From positions 868,001 through 932,000 of the forward strand of contig CAWKFA010000017.1 of the NCBI GenBank assembly GCA_963848825.1: DNA of 64,000 bases, in the 5' to 3' direction. Every line of letters begins with the position of its first letter. The stretch's first letter is position 1. The notes beneath the pieces are model-generated. The model was given only the letters and a program-made list of their open reading frames with translations. It did not search any database and had not been told where the DNA came from. Source of the DNA: CAVVSQ01 sp963848825 (lineage in GTDB: Bacteria > Planctomycetota > Planctomycetia > Gemmatales > Gemmataceae). The translations under genes were made by a program, and so were the position numbers. Positions 1 through 12,500 of this stretch are shown here, piece after piece.

Positions 1-570
1 CATTTTCCCGTTTCGGGTATCTACTCCACGGTGATTCGTATGGCGGACGGGCGCGTGGTCGAAGCCTCTACCGTAGGCAAGGAGGGGATGATCGGCCTTA
101 GCGCCGTCCTCGGCTTGACTTTCAGTCACAAGACGGCCACGACGCCTGTGCCCGGCGATTGCCTGCGCCTCGCGGTGCCATCGCTACGGCCACTCTTGCA
201 AACAGGAAACGCCCTGGGTGCATTGTTGCGCCGCTACGCGGCCTTTGCCCTGCGAAATGCTTACCAGGCCGCAGCCTGCAACTCGGTGCACTCGGCCCAG
301 GAGCGTACCTGTCGGTGGTTGCTTACGAACGATGATCGGGTGGGTAATGGCCTGCTCGCGATGACTCATGAGTTTCTGGCCCAGCTTATAGGAGTGCGCC
401 GACAAACCGTGACCGTCATCGTTGGAGTTCTGCAGGCTGCCGGTTTCATCAGCTCCCGTCGCGGCATGGTGCGTATCGTCAATCGGCCGGGGCTCGAAGC
501 TGCTTGTTGTGAATGCTATCGGGTTAGCCAGGCGCTATACGAGCAAATCGTTCAAGTAGCGCCGATCTAA
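1..570 (+). CDS. Crp/Fnr-family transcriptional regulator (5' end outside window)
   Basis: The reading frame is open from the first base, so the gene starts upstream and about 189 residues are visible. The first part, with GRVVEASTVGKEGMIGL, looks like the end of a cyclic-nucleotide-type beta-barrel sensor domain. The C-terminal part is a winged helix: MTHEFLAQLIGVRRQTVTVI is the recognition region, followed by a wing around GFISSRRGMVRI. Members of this family bind DNA as dimers and respond to small ligands, redox state or oxygen. No cluster of cysteines for an Fe-S centre is visible here, although the N-terminus is missing. It lies 120 bases upstream of a catalase on the same strand, so control of the catalase and ferritin-like genes is a reasonable guess but is not shown by the sequence. 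A GTG at 31 is an internal codon, not the start. Confidence 0.85.
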   Translation, partial: HFPVSGIYSTVIRMADGRVVEASTVGKEGMIGLSAVLGLTFSHKTATTPVPGDCLRLAVPSLRPLLQTGNALGALLRRYAAFALRNAYQAAACNSVHSAQERTCRWLLTNDDRVGNGLLAMTHEFLAQLIGVRRQTVTVIVGVLQAAGFISSRRGMVRIVNRPGLEAACCECYRVSQALYEQIVQVAPI

Positions 571-690
571 AGCGCGCTGACCACGCCGCCCGGCGCCATA
601 GGGCATCGGGAAAAACTAACGATCTATCGACAGCGGGCGTATAACAATAGAAGTTGCCGTCTGGACAATCCTGTAACCTTCGAGATTTCA

Positions 691-2777
691 ATGAAAAAGA
701 AACCCACGCCGTCTGATCGTCCAACCAAAACGGGCACCGGCGACGAAACCCATCAAACAGCCCGAGATGCCGCGAGCACGCTAACCACGAATCAAGGCGT
801 GCCGATAGCGGACAATCAAAACTCCCTGAAAAGCGCGGCACGCGGGCCGACGCTCCTTGAAGATTTCGTGCTTCGTGAAAAGATCACGCATTTTGACCAT
901 GAACGGATTCCTGAAAGAATTGTCCACGCTCGAGGGTCCGGGGCGCATGGATTTTTCCAATGTTACCAGTCGTTCGCGGAGCTCACGAGAGCGTCGTTTC
1001 TACACGATCCGAAAAAGAAGACGCCGGTCTTTGCCAGGTTTTCGACCGTTGCCGGGGGCGCCGGTTCGGGAGATATGCCTCGCGACGTTCGCGGCTTCGC
1101 GGTCAAGTTTTATACCGACGAAGGCAATTTCGATCTCGTTGGCAATAATATTCCGGTTTTCTTTATTCAAGATGCCATCAAGTTTCCGGACCTGATCCAT
1201 GCCGTCAAGATGGAGGCCGATCGTGGCTTTCCGCAAGCGGCGTCCGCCCATGATACCTTTTGGGATTTCGTCTCCCTCATGCCGGAAAGCATGCACATGC
1301 TCATGTGGGCGATGTCGGATCGCGCCATTCCACGCTCCTTACGCATGATCGAAGGCTTTGGCATTCACACTTTTCGGCTGGTCACTGCGCAGGGAAAATC
1401 TACCTTCGTGAAGTTTCATTGGCGGCCCGTTCTTGGCACCGCCTCAGTAATTTGGGATGAGGCAGTGAAAATCAATGGCGCCGACCCTGATTTTCATCGC
1501 CGCGATTTGTGGACCGCGATCGCTGAGGGGAACTTTCCGGAATGGGAGTTCGCTGTCCAGGCCTTTGATCAAAAAACGGCCGACCGCCTGAAATTCGATG
1601 TCCTAGATCCCACCAAGCTTATACCGGAAGAGGAAATCCCCCTGCTGAAGCTCGGCAAGATGACGCTGAATCGGAATCCCGACAATTTCTTCGCCGAAAC
1701 GGAGCAGGCGGCGTTTCATCCCGGCCATCTCGTTCCGGGCATCGATTTTTCCAATGACCCACTATTGCAAGGCCGATTGCATTCCTATTTGGACACGCAA
1801 CTGAGCCGTCTAGGGGGCCCCAACTTCCACGAATTGCCAATTAACAGGCCCAAGTGTCCCATGCAGAACTTCCAGAGAGACGGCATCATGCGCATGGACG
1901 TGCCGCAAACTCGCATCAACTACGAACCGAATAGCCTTGACCAGGGCTCGCCCCGTGAAAACCCGGACAGGGGCTTTGTGACCTTCCCGGCCAGCGAACC
2001 AGGAGAAAAAGGCCGCATTCGCCCGGAGAGTTTTGCCGACCACTATTCGCAGGCGAAATTATTTTGGCAGTCGATGACCGAGCCTGAACAACGGCATATC
2101 GCGTCGGCGTTCGCCTTCGAATTGGGCAAAGTTGAAACGCTCGCTATTCGCCAAAGAATGCTTGGTCATCTGCATGTCATCGAGAAGGCATTGGGCGAGA
2201 GGGTCGAGATGGCGCTCGGCATGGAAGGGCAAGCGGACACGGTCACGCCCAAGATAAAACCCATTGATCTGCCCGAATCCCCCTCCCTTAGCATCATCAA
2301 GAAGATGCCCAAGACGCTCGCCGGCAGAAAAGTTGGCATCTTTGTCACCGACGGGGTGGATGATGCCTTACTAAAAAACCTGCAGCGCTGCTCGAAAAGG
2401 AGAAGGCCGACAGTTGCATCATTGCCCCCAAGGTCGGGGGTGTGACTTCCAAGGGCGGTGAGAAAATTGCTGCGGACCACGCTCTCAGTGCCGCCCCCTC
2501 TATCTTTTTTGACGCCCTGGTGCTGCTTTTCGGCGACGGGGCAGGCGCCGCGCTGAGCAAAGAGGCTGCCGCCGTAGACTGGGTTCGGGATGCTTTTGGA
2601 CATCTAAAGGTCATTGGCGGCACGGCAGGAGTTGCGCCCCTATTCGAGAAGGCGGCCATTGCGAAAGATGAGGGCGTCATCGATCTGGCCACATCCAAGG
2701 ATCTCACGAAATTTGTGGATAAGGCCAAAGAGGGCCGCATCTGGGAACGCGAATTGACGCTGCGTTCACCGGGTTAA
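691..2777 (+). CDS. Large-subunit heme catalase with C-terminal DJ-1/PfpI-like domain (one frame break)
   Basis: This is a monofunctional catalase of the large-subunit (HPII/KatE-like) clade, which converts hydrogen peroxide to water and oxygen. The catalytic His is in RIPERIVHARG (about residue 79), the active-site Asn in FDLVGNNIPVFF, and the heme-ligand Tyr in RLHSYLDTQLSRLGG. About 50 polar residues precede the core, as in HPII. After the core comes the flavodoxin/DJ-1-like domain, starting at GRKVGIFVTDGVDD and continuing in another frame from about 2387 to the stop at 2777. The two pieces join as LLEKEKADSCIIAPKVGGV once a single missing base near 2387 is allowed for. The reconstructed length is about 695 residues, near HPII size. 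It sits between a Crp/Fnr regulator and a YciE/YciF-like gene, which fits an oxidative-stress unit. The frame break is probably a sequence error. Confidence 0.93.
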
Positions 2778-2828
2778 GAAGGCAAGCGGTTGTGTTTTGC
2801 TCGGAAATAACTACTCTCGGGAGACTCC

Positions 2829-3329
2829 ATGGACACCCTTAACGAATTGTTTGAAGATCAGGTAAAAGACCTCTATCGCGCGGAAAAACAGCTTTTGAAG
2901 GCATTGCCTAAAATGGCCAGGAAGGCTACGACCCCGGACCTCAAAAAAGGCTTTGAAACGCATCTTATGCAAACGGAAGGTCAGGTGGCGCGGCTCGAGA
3001 AGATAGCCGAAATGTGGCAATTCAAGCCAGCCGGCAAAAAGTGCAAAGCCATGGAAGGACTGATCGAGGAAGGGAAAGAGGTTCTTGAAGAAGCCGGCAA
3101 CAAGAGTGTCATCGACGCCGCCCTGATCGCCGCCGCCCAGCGCGTCGAGCACTATGAAATCTCCGCCTACGGCTCTGCCAAAGCGCTGGCCAAGCGCCTT
3201 GGCTGCAAGGAAACCGCGGGGTTATTGCAAGCCACTTTGGACGAAGAAGTGGCCACGGACAAGATTCTTACCAAGCTGTCCGAAGGTACGGTTCTGAAAG
3301 CAGCGCCGGTTGAAGGGGACGAAGAATAG
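2829..3329 (+). CDS. YciE/YciF-like ferritin-fold protein (DUF892)
   Basis: The protein has 166 residues and is all helical in character. It opens with the family signature LNELFEDQVKDLYRAEKQLL and carries the downstream conserved stretch AAQRVEHYEISAYGSAKALA, with acidic and histidine residues spaced as in a ferritin-like four-helix bundle. It ends with a short acidic tail. Family members are stress-induced and are thought to bind a di-iron centre; no precise reaction is established. A GGAGA ribosome-binding sequence lies just ahead of the ATG. It follows the catalase by 51 bases on the same strand and is closed by a strong terminator, so the two genes probably share a transcript dealing with peroxide and iron. 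Confidence 0.9.
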   Translation: MDTLNELFEDQVKDLYRAEKQLLKALPKMARKATTPDLKKGFETHLMQTEGQVARLEKIAEMWQFKPAGKKCKAMEGLIEEGKEVLEEAGNKSVIDAALIAAAQRVEHYEISAYGSAKALAKRLGCKETAGLLQATLDEEVATDKILTKLSEGTVLKAAPVEGDEE

Positions 3330-3347
3330 ACCGCCCAGAGCATTCCG

Positions 3348-3392
3348 GCAGCAGCGTTTATCCTACTGGATGGACGCTGCTGCTTTGTTTTT
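3348..3392 (+). terminator. Intrinsic terminator after the catalase/ferritin-like unit
   Basis: A perfect 10-bp stem (GCAGCAGCGT paired with ACGCTGCTGC) encloses a 16-base loop and is followed directly by TTTGTTTTT. It lies 18 bases past the stop codon of the ferritin-like gene. The giant minus-strand gene ends about 125 bases further on, so this hairpin separates two convergent units. Confidence 0.88.
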
Positions 3393-3518
3393 GGCTCCAA
3401 GAGAACACGTTAAACCAGGATAAGTAGGAATGGGTCTATCCAAACTTGCGTATCCACAGTCGCGACGGTGGTAAAAGGAATCGACCCCGCTGACTACACT
3501 TTACCCCTTCAGGACATA

Positions 3519-6500
3519 TCAACGAGGCAACTGCTCCCTCAGAGTGCGGACCTGGTGGCTGACGTCGCCAAAGCGCGGCGGCCAGTTGCGTATCTCGAGC
3601 TGATGGAGCGATTCGCGGGCCTGGTCCCATTGCTTTTCATGGAGCTGTGCGGCAGTCGGGCGCAAGAGGCCGGTCGGCTCCAGGGCCCGCAGTTGAGCTA
3701 CCTGCCGCCAGTGTGTTAGCGCATCGGTCCAGCGGCCTTGGTGCTCGCGAATCTCGGCCAACAGGGCATGGCTTTCAGACTCGGATGGCAACATCTCGAC
3801 GATCGACGTATAGGCACGCTCGGCTTCAGCCGGATCGCGCTGGGCCACATAGCGGTCGCCCAACTGCCGATAGAGTTTGAGATCGCGCCGTGCGAATTGC
3901 ACCGCGGCTAGCAGGTCTCTGAGGGCGCCTGCCTGGTCGCCCACCTTATCGTGGGCCGCTATCAGCAATTGATAAATCTCTGCGTCGTTCGGCTGCAACC
4001 TGGCGGCTGCTTCCAATTGTTTGATCGTCTTGTCGTGCTGTCCTTTTTCGGCATACGCCTGGCCAAGCGCCTTGCGAACGATGGCGCTGTCTTGCCGCTG
4101 CTCATCAAAGTGGGCGACAAAAGCGTCCAGGTCGGCGGAGCGCAGCAGCACCTGCTTCAAAGTCTCCAGAGCCTGGGCGCGGTTCGCGTGACGCGGCCCC
4201 CAGGCGATGATGGCGCCGCCGGCCGCCTCGACCGCCTCGGGAGTTTTCTTGAGACCGGCATACGCATTGGCCAGTCCCATGTAGTAACCGGCCAGGGTGC
4301 CGTTGCCAATACCTCCGCCTGGATGACTGCGTTCGTGGAGGGGGATGAGTTCTTTGAAATAAGCGACTGTCTGCTCGTAGAGCTCGTTTTGCAATGTGCT
4401 ATGAGCGAGTCGGTTGAGCGCGTTTTCGCCCCAGCGATCCTTTTCGTGGAAGAAGGCGTCGGTCTGTTTCAGTAGCGCCAGCAGTTCCGTGGTACGGGCG
4501 GTGCGAAAGTAGGCATACATGAGTCGCACACGATAATCGAGGTTCTCCGGCCGCAGCTCGACCAGGGGCACCAGCACGGCGATCGATTCGCCATGGCGAT
4601 TTTGAAGGTGCAGCAGATTTACAAGCTGGACCTGATCTGCCTCGTCGAGGAGTTTTTGATTGTGGGCGACGAAGAGGATCTCGATGGCACGTGCGTGTCG
4701 GCCCAGGCCCCAGTAAAAGTAATCCGCGATGTGCCGCACCGCAGCGCCAGACTGACTCCGCTGGGCGAGCACCTCTTCCGCTGTTTTCGCGAAGTCCGCT
4801 TCCTTCTCCTTCCAAAAGCGGTCGCGATCGAAGTGCACATTGTACATGGCGCCGCTATGCTGCACTCGCGTGTCGAGATCGCGGCGTAGCTCCTTCAGTA
4901 CCAGCTGCAAAAGCTGGTCCTCAACTGCGCCGAGTTCCTTCGCCTCCCGGCGCCAGTCCGCCAGAGTACTGGCATGGCGCGTCCAGCCGTCCTGGTTGTT
5001 GTACCCCAGCCAGCGCGGCTGGCTTTCGATCTGATTCACCAAAAAGGCAATGCCGTCGCGCGGCCCGGCCAGGTCGTGCACCGTATGGGCCATCGTGGCG
5101 ATCAACGCTTCATGGTTATTCATTTGCCGCTTCAGTAATGGCGGCGCGACCTGGAACGCCAGTGCCTTGAGGTCAGCGACAACGCCAGGCAGTTTCTTGG
5201 CGTGCGCGGTGCGATAGACTTCGCAGGCGAGCGTCAGCAACTGGTAGCGGTGGTTGTCATCTGTGTCGGCGAGGTCTTTTTGAATCTTCCGGTCAAGGGC
5301 CTGATAAAGGGTGAGCCCTTTTCCTGGCGAGACGTCGCCATCATTTTGCAAGGCATGATGGTAGAGGCCATCCAACCGCTCAACCAGCCACCGGCGCTGC
5401 TGGACATGGACCGGATGCGCCAGTTGTTCCCTGAGATATTGCTCGCCCCGGGCAAAGTGTCCCGCACTCTCCAGGTAGGCGATAAACGACGCCAGCGCCT
5501 CATTGGCGGCGACGGGTAACACGCCCTTGTAGGCTGCCTGGAGTTCCGCCAGCGTTACCTGCAAAAGGTCGATGGCATCCGCGCCACGGCCATAGCTCTG
5601 CAGCACGACGGCATGGCGATGCGCCATGTGCAACCTATCCAAAGTGCCGGGTGCCGCCATGACCTCCAGGGCCTTCAACTGGGTCAGTTGCTCGTCAGCC
5701 AGCGCGGTTTGCGTGATGCGGCCAAGACTGGCGAGGAAGTCGGCCATCAGGCGAGGCTCGCCGGGAGACCAATCGCCTTTGAAAGCGCGTTGCAGGGCCT
5801 GCAGGGCCTTTTGGACATGGGGGCCAGGCTGGTTTTGGACTTCGGCGGCCCGTCGCTGCACAAGGACTTCAAGCAAATCGATGCGCACGCTGATCGACGA
5901 CCGCCCTGGCCTGCGGCCGCACCATGCCGATGCGTTGAACAATCTCGTCAGCGGTGGCCTCGTCGCGTACTTCCGTCAGAACGGGCTGCATCCCCTGGAC
6001 GAAGGGATAAACGCCGGCGGCGGTGTGGCCGATCACCGCCTGGGGTAGCACGGCAAGCAGCCGAAAATCATGGCTGGCCTGGTAAAACAGCTGCAATTGA
6101 TAAAGGTAAGCCTGAGGGGAGACCGATTTATCGAACAGCACGGCGAACATGGCAAGAACTTCCTTATCCAGTTCGGTGGGCAGGTGGCCGTCGCCGCGCT
6201 GCCAGGGCTGCAGCTTCAGCGCCAGCGCCCGATTCAGCGTATATTCCGGGGTGGTCTTGTAGACGGCGAGGCTTGACCGCTCGGAGGCGTCCCGCTGGTT
6301 TTGCACGAGGTACAAGTCGGCCAGGGTGCGATAGGCGCCAGGCGCAAGCTCGTCGGCTGCCTCGACGGCTTCAAACTGGCCGATCGCGTCGGCCACGCGC
6401 CCTTGTTCGGCCAGCAAGTAGGCGAGCGCGGTAGGCCAGCGACTGTCGTCGTTATCTTGCCGAGCCCATTGCCGCAGCGCCTGTTCAAGTTCCTTGGGTC

Positions 6501-9500
6501 GATCCAGCACGACCAGGAAGCGATACTTGGCGAGTTTCCACCCGCCAGCGCCTTCTGAGCGCCAATGCCCTGGTCGAGATACTTCAGCATTCGATCAACC
6601 AGAGCGGGTTCCGCTCCTTGCGCGCTGCCAAGTTCATGAGCGTGACCAGGTAACGCTGCCGCAGGACAATTTCGAGATTTTGCTCAACGGCCGTCCGCTG
6701 CGCACCTTCTTTGGCGAGAGGAGGCAGGGCGCCGAGGTAGTTCCAGGCTTCGGTAGCAATGCGTTTGAGGTCCCGGTCCAGGAGCATATCCAAATAATCG
6801 CTTTCCACGATGAGCCATTGCGCCAGCGTTTTGGGATGTCTGGTTGCTTCTTCGCGAAGGTTGTCGGCGAGCCCTTCGCGGGCTAGCCGGATGTTCTCGG
6901 CTTTTTTCTTTTGCAATTCGCCACGGGTGAGCTTTTCCGGGTGTTCAAGCATCTTTGTGCCTGCGGCGATGCGCGCTTCGAGAAGCTTATCCGTAAGCCG
7001 ATGCAGCGCCGCCACCGAGGTGAACAGTCTTTGCCCGGGTTCTTCCACAGGGGAAAGTTTGTCGAGCAGCTCCAGCGCTTCTTTCTCGGCCGCCGCCGAC
7101 CAGGGTGCTTGCAGCAAGCTATCGAAAAGCTGATTGGCGTATGCCGCGCGATGTTTTTCGGGACCTTGTTGCCACTGCAGTCGCAAAAATGCCCGCGCCT
7201 CGCCTGGTCCACCGTGGGCGGACAGGACGCTGACCAGTGTCTGCCCCAGCGCGTGTTTCACCTCCACCTTGGCTTCAACTTGCCAGCGCTGGCGAAGCAC
7301 CTCGGCAATCTTGGTCCACGCGGCAGGCTCGGCGTCGTCGGTGTGAATCCAGCCGATAAAGTGCTGAACCTGGTCGGCGGGCATCTTGTCGACGTTGGCG
7401 CTGAGATAGGCGGCCAGCTTCTTGCGCAACCTTGCCGCTTCTTCGGTGCGCTGAAACTCGTGGATGGCAATTATTTGGCCTGCGCTGTAAGTCTGTTTGT
7501 TGTTTTGCGCGAAATAGAGGGCAGCCTGCGCCAGCGGAGCCAGCCAGCGCTCCTCCACCCGATTGGTGTAAAGCTGATAGCCCTGGCCAAGCATAAAGGC
7601 AATGGCGGCCTGCAGGCGCGCCGCGACGACGGGCGTCAATTCGTCCGCCACCTGGGCCTCCTTGAGCCACTGCAGAACCAGCGCCTCCGCTTTTTCGATC
7701 TGGTCCGATTTGACCAGCGCGCTGAGGTATTGCTCATTCGCGGAGTGGCCGGCTGGATTGGTCTTCATCCAGGCCGTCAAATACTCGGCCAGCTCGGCGT
7801 AGCGGCCCTGTTGCTGCAACAGCTCGGCGTACGTGCTGCGCAAGGACTCTTTTTCGTTATCCGCCCATGTCGCTTCCATGGCCAGGGCCCTGGTGAGCCA
7901 GGCATAGGCGGCTGGATAATCGCCCGTATTCGCGAGGCGCGGGCGTACTCATGTTGCAAGGACAAATTGCGCGGATAGTCAGTCGCCAGTTGCTGCAGCA
8001 ACCGCAGCCCTTCATCGGACCTGCCCGTCTGGTTCAGATTGTTCACGCGAAGTCGTTGCCAGTGTCGACGGGCGTGGACGTGGGCGGGTTGGGCATCGTA
8101 AAGCGGCCCTAAAACTTCCAGAAGGCCGAGCATCTCGTTCGCCTGCAATATCCCGCTGGATTGGCCGACGATATATTCCGCCAGGAAATAGGCATTAGCG
8201 GGCGGCGGGACCTTGGTCAGCCGTGCCGCGTCTTCCTGATAGCGCTTGCGCAATTCCTCATGGCGACGGCCATCGTGCAGCAGCGCGGACCGCAGCCAGC
8301 GCATGCCCGGTTTGCCAGCGGCCAGCGCCTCGGCTTTTTCCAGGTGATTGAACACCCTGGTCCATTGCTGGCTGAGCTCAAAATAAAGGACCATTACGAA
8401 CTGGTCTTCGAATGTCGCCTTGCCCGCCGCGCTGGCTTTCTTGGCTTCTGCAACACTGGGGAGCGGCAGGTGCAGAAATTGCACCTGGTCACGGCCAGCG
8501 AGCTCGGTTTGCACGCGCTGGTCGAATACCTGCGGCGAGATATTGTCGATTGTCTGCGTCGTGAGCGACACGCGTTTGCTCTCGGCGTCGGTCGTTTCTA
8601 TCCGGCGCGCCCACCACGAACCGCCTGCCTCCACAAAGTCGTCGAAACGGGTGGCGCCGGTGACCCTGGCCTTATCGCGATTCTCGATGGCCAGGACAAC
8701 GTGACGCGTGGTGTCGATGAGCATGCGCGTCTCATAATATGGACCACCGAGATATTTCAGAACGAGCCACACGCGTCCCTTGCTTTGCGGCTCGAGGCTC
8801 GGTGTATAGCCAGAGAACGATCGTTCGACGGAGGCCATGGAGTAATCGGCCAGTTCGAGAGGCGGCGGCTGCACATCCCCCGGCGTGGCGACGCGGCGGC
8901 GGCCGAGTTGAAATGCCTGGCTAAAGGTGGCGATCTCCTTGCTGTCGCTCCACGATATCAGCGTCTGCCCGCCATCGCTGGCGGCGCGTGTCAGCCAGGA
9001 TTTGGCGGCTATCAACTCTAATCGGCTCGAACGCGCGCTGATCTCGTTCCAGCGTGGCTCGAAAGTTTCCGTCACGCGCTTGATGGCCAGGGCGCCGGTC
9101 AACTTGGCGAGAGACCCAGTACGCAGCAGGCTTCGCGCCAGCTCGCGTGCTTCGGCCGGCCAGGTTGATTTCGGTTCGGTCGCCTCGCCCGGCGCTGCCG
9201 CCAAGGGGGGATAAAGAGTGTTCAGCCACTGGCCATAGTTCCTGCCGGCGCTGGCGAATCTACCCGGCGCCAACAGTCCGAACATGGGTGTGAGCCTTCC
9301 CCCGATCGCGAAGCCATCCGAGAGGGGGAGGGGAGCCGCGGTGCCGAGAGGCGCGAACCTCTCCCAATCCATGTCTAACTCAACTAGCTCAGCTTCCCGT
9401 CCGCCGCGCTGGCCGAACCACTCTTGCTGGTCGGTGCCTCTCCTGGCAAACTCCGACGAGGCATCCAGACTCAAACCTTCGCCAAGAAGGTCTTCGCTAG

Positions 9501-12500
9501 CTTTAGCCTCCTCCGGCCTGGCTTCGTCCGCAAGGACCCGGACCGACGAAAGACCGTCGCGGCGGTCATTGTCACGATCCAAAAGATCGTATTCGTCAAC
9601 TGCCCCAAGGCGGCCTTCACCGTTAAAGAGATCGCCGCCGTCGCCAGCCACGCTAGCTAGATCGACGCCGGCAGTCGAACTAAGATCAGTTAGAAATCCG
9701 CTAGTTTCAGACCGACTGGAGGGAAACTCCAGTCCTCGACGTCCCCGCTGTGGCTGAAACAGGCGCGGCTGACGCCCCAGACTGGCCAGTTCGCTCAGCA
9801 CCGCACGACGCAGGGCGGTACGCCAGTTGCCCGCTGCCTTCATCTGCTTCCGCGTGAGATCGAAGACCGCGTTGTCGCGGCCGTCGGCGAAGAAGCGTTC
9901 GCCGTCGCGCATCTGGAAGCGGCGTTTCACCTTGAACCTCTCCCGGTCGGCATCGGTCTCGAGCACCAGCAGCGAGGTGTAAGGCGTGATAATCTGAAAA
10001 TCTTCCGATAGCGCAATGATTTCATCCTTGATCGCGTCGGAGGACCCCTGATCGAGCAGACTATCAAGGTGCATGCGTGCCCAAAGCCTTGGAATAAACG
10101 AGTTCCCTTGTTCGGCGTTCTTGAGCAGGGCGTGCGTGCTGAAGCGCACCGGCTTGCCGCCTAGCATGCCCGTGACGATGACCTCGCCGCTTTGGTCCTG
10201 GCCCTCAGGCAAGTAGCGACCCAGCAGAATCTGCTGCGATCCGGAAGGCACGTTGGCCAGGCTTTCCGGGTAGACATGCGCCACCTTGAAGCCCTTGAAC
10301 TCGACCTTCACGTCGCGCAGGGACGGCTGCGTAATTTCGCCGAGTAATTCCAGGGCGACCGCTTGCGGCCCTTGCTCACTTGTGATCTTGCGCAGCGAGC
10401 CGCTGCCCAGCGCGGCAATCGCCTTGAGCACGCCAGCTTCGTAGCTGCTCCCCAGCGTGACGGCATGCAGCGTGGCGCCATGTCCCTGGTAGATGCGCCG
10501 CAGCGCCTGGTGAAAGCTATCGGATCGGCATCGCCCGAGGTGACAATGCCATCGCCGACGTAAACGACGTGCGCCTTCGGTCCGCCCTGCTTGAGGGCCG
10601 ACGCAAAAGCAGTATCGAGATCGGTCCACCCCAGCGACGTGCGCTGCTCCAGGAAGGCGCGGGCGGTGGCGATATTGCTGGCCTCGGCGGCAGCGGGCTG
10701 GGCAAACGCCCAGGTGCAGCTAACATCGCAAGCGCCGATGTTGAAAGTATCCTTCGGCCCCAACGACGATAGCAGCGTGCCAATAAAGGTGGCCTGGGTG
10801 GTGCGCTGACCGGCGTCGATCGAGGCGGAAGTGTCGGCCAGAATCACGAGCTGTAGGGGTTCGCCATCTTGCACGAGCGGGCGCTCCCACTCGCCTGGCA
10901 CTCCGGGCGGGGTGAGCTGAAGCATGAAGTAGCCGTCGTCGCCGCGGCGATGCGGGATCATCACCACGTCCGACTGCCGGCTGCCGACCTCGACCACGAC
11001 CTCGAAGTCACGGCTCGGCGTATATTCCTGGGCGGTGAACTCGACGTGGGCCGAGTGAGCCGTCAGGTCGTTGCGGGTCGCATGGCTCGGCGACGTCACG
11101 CTCTTGAGAGGAACGACGGAATTTACCTTCACATCGATGGCCAGGTCGCGAAGGGGGTGCTGCCGGAGCAGTTCGCTCTGCAGGGCGTAGCTGTAGCGAT
11201 AGCGGCTGCCCTTGAGCGGCAGCACCTGAGTGTAGGTAATTCTGACGCGCTTTTCCGAGTTGGGCAGGATCGGGAAGATGCGTGCCTTGAAGATGTTGCC
11301 GCCCGACCACTCCAGCAGGCCGGGGTCGCGCTTTTCGCGCAAGATCGTCTCGTAGATTTCGCGGGCTCGTTGTTTCTCGACAACGTCGGCCTCCACCAGG
11401 TTATCGCCAATCCACATGCCGAAGCCGGAGATCGACGCATCGGCCGGCAACGGGAAATGAAACACCCCCTCAAGCTGCGCGTTCGTATGGTTGACAAACG
11501 ATTCTTCGATCACGGTGCGCGCGATCTGGTCGCGTATATCGACCGATACCTTGTGATAGCCCACCGTAAGGGGCACATTGCGGCCATCGACCAGCGCGAC
11601 CAGCGAGCCGAGCGCCTCGTTCGCGCTGGCACTCTTGAAGCCAAGCAGCCACGGGCGGGTCTTGCTTTACCTGCACCACCCGCTGCTGGTCAACGCGGAA
11701 GAGCTTGCCGTCGCCAAGGGCAACTTTCTTGCCGTCCGGGCCTACGAGGTCGAGCAGGGCACCGGCCGGAACGCTAACTTCAATCTCGCCTTCAAGCAAA
11801 CGAACCTGCGTCGGGCCGGTCAGCTCGACGAGCGTTTTGGGGCCGAGAATGATGCCGACTTGCTTGACAAGCTTGATGGCGGTGGCATTGGCGCCGCGAG
11901 CGTCGGTGCGCAGCCAGTCCCCCGGCCTGAGCACGAGATGTGCGCGCACGGGAGTCCAGCGCTGGTGCAGCACCGGCTTGATGGTCACGATCCCTTGAAC
12001 GTCGGCCACCTTGCCGATGCGTCCATCCTCGGTGAGCGTATCGGCGACAGCGAACTTGTCGGCGCTCACCGGTTCGTCGTAAGCGACGACCGTGAGCTTG
12101 CCGTCCGGCACCAGCTCGCCGCGCCTCTCGTGGAAGAAGCGCATGGAGTGCAGGCGGCGCGTCGTGGGGAAAACCAGTGCCTCGAACGAAATTTTACCCT
12201 CGGGACGAGCGATGTCGGCGCGGTATACCAGGAAATCGACATCCCCTTCACGTTGGCGCGGGCCGGCAGGGTTTCGAGAAGCCTGGCATCTTTCAAGGAA
12301 AGGCCAGCCATATTCAACAGATGGTAAAGGGGCTGCTCCGTCCCGTCGGCAGGTTTGACGCGCCGCGCTTCATTGGATTTCTCACGAACAAGCCACTGCC
12401 TGCCGCCGTCGACGATGCGGTAATTGCCGCCGAGGTCATCCCAGCGCGACCGCTCCGGCATGCGGGTATGCCAAAGCTCGAGCTTGCCGTCGTCGGCACG

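Noticed and set aside
691..2777. Programmed frameshifting in the catalase and other broken genes
   Set aside because: No common slippery sequence or downstream structure was seen at the breaks, and they occur in too many unrelated genes. Sequence indels explain them better.
6911..7978. A 355-codon plus-strand frame opposite the giant protein gene
   Set aside because: It has no recognisable motif, no ribosome-binding site, and its composition mirrors the TPR-coding strand. The same applies to frames at 5613-6434, 10869-11777 and 12177-13115.
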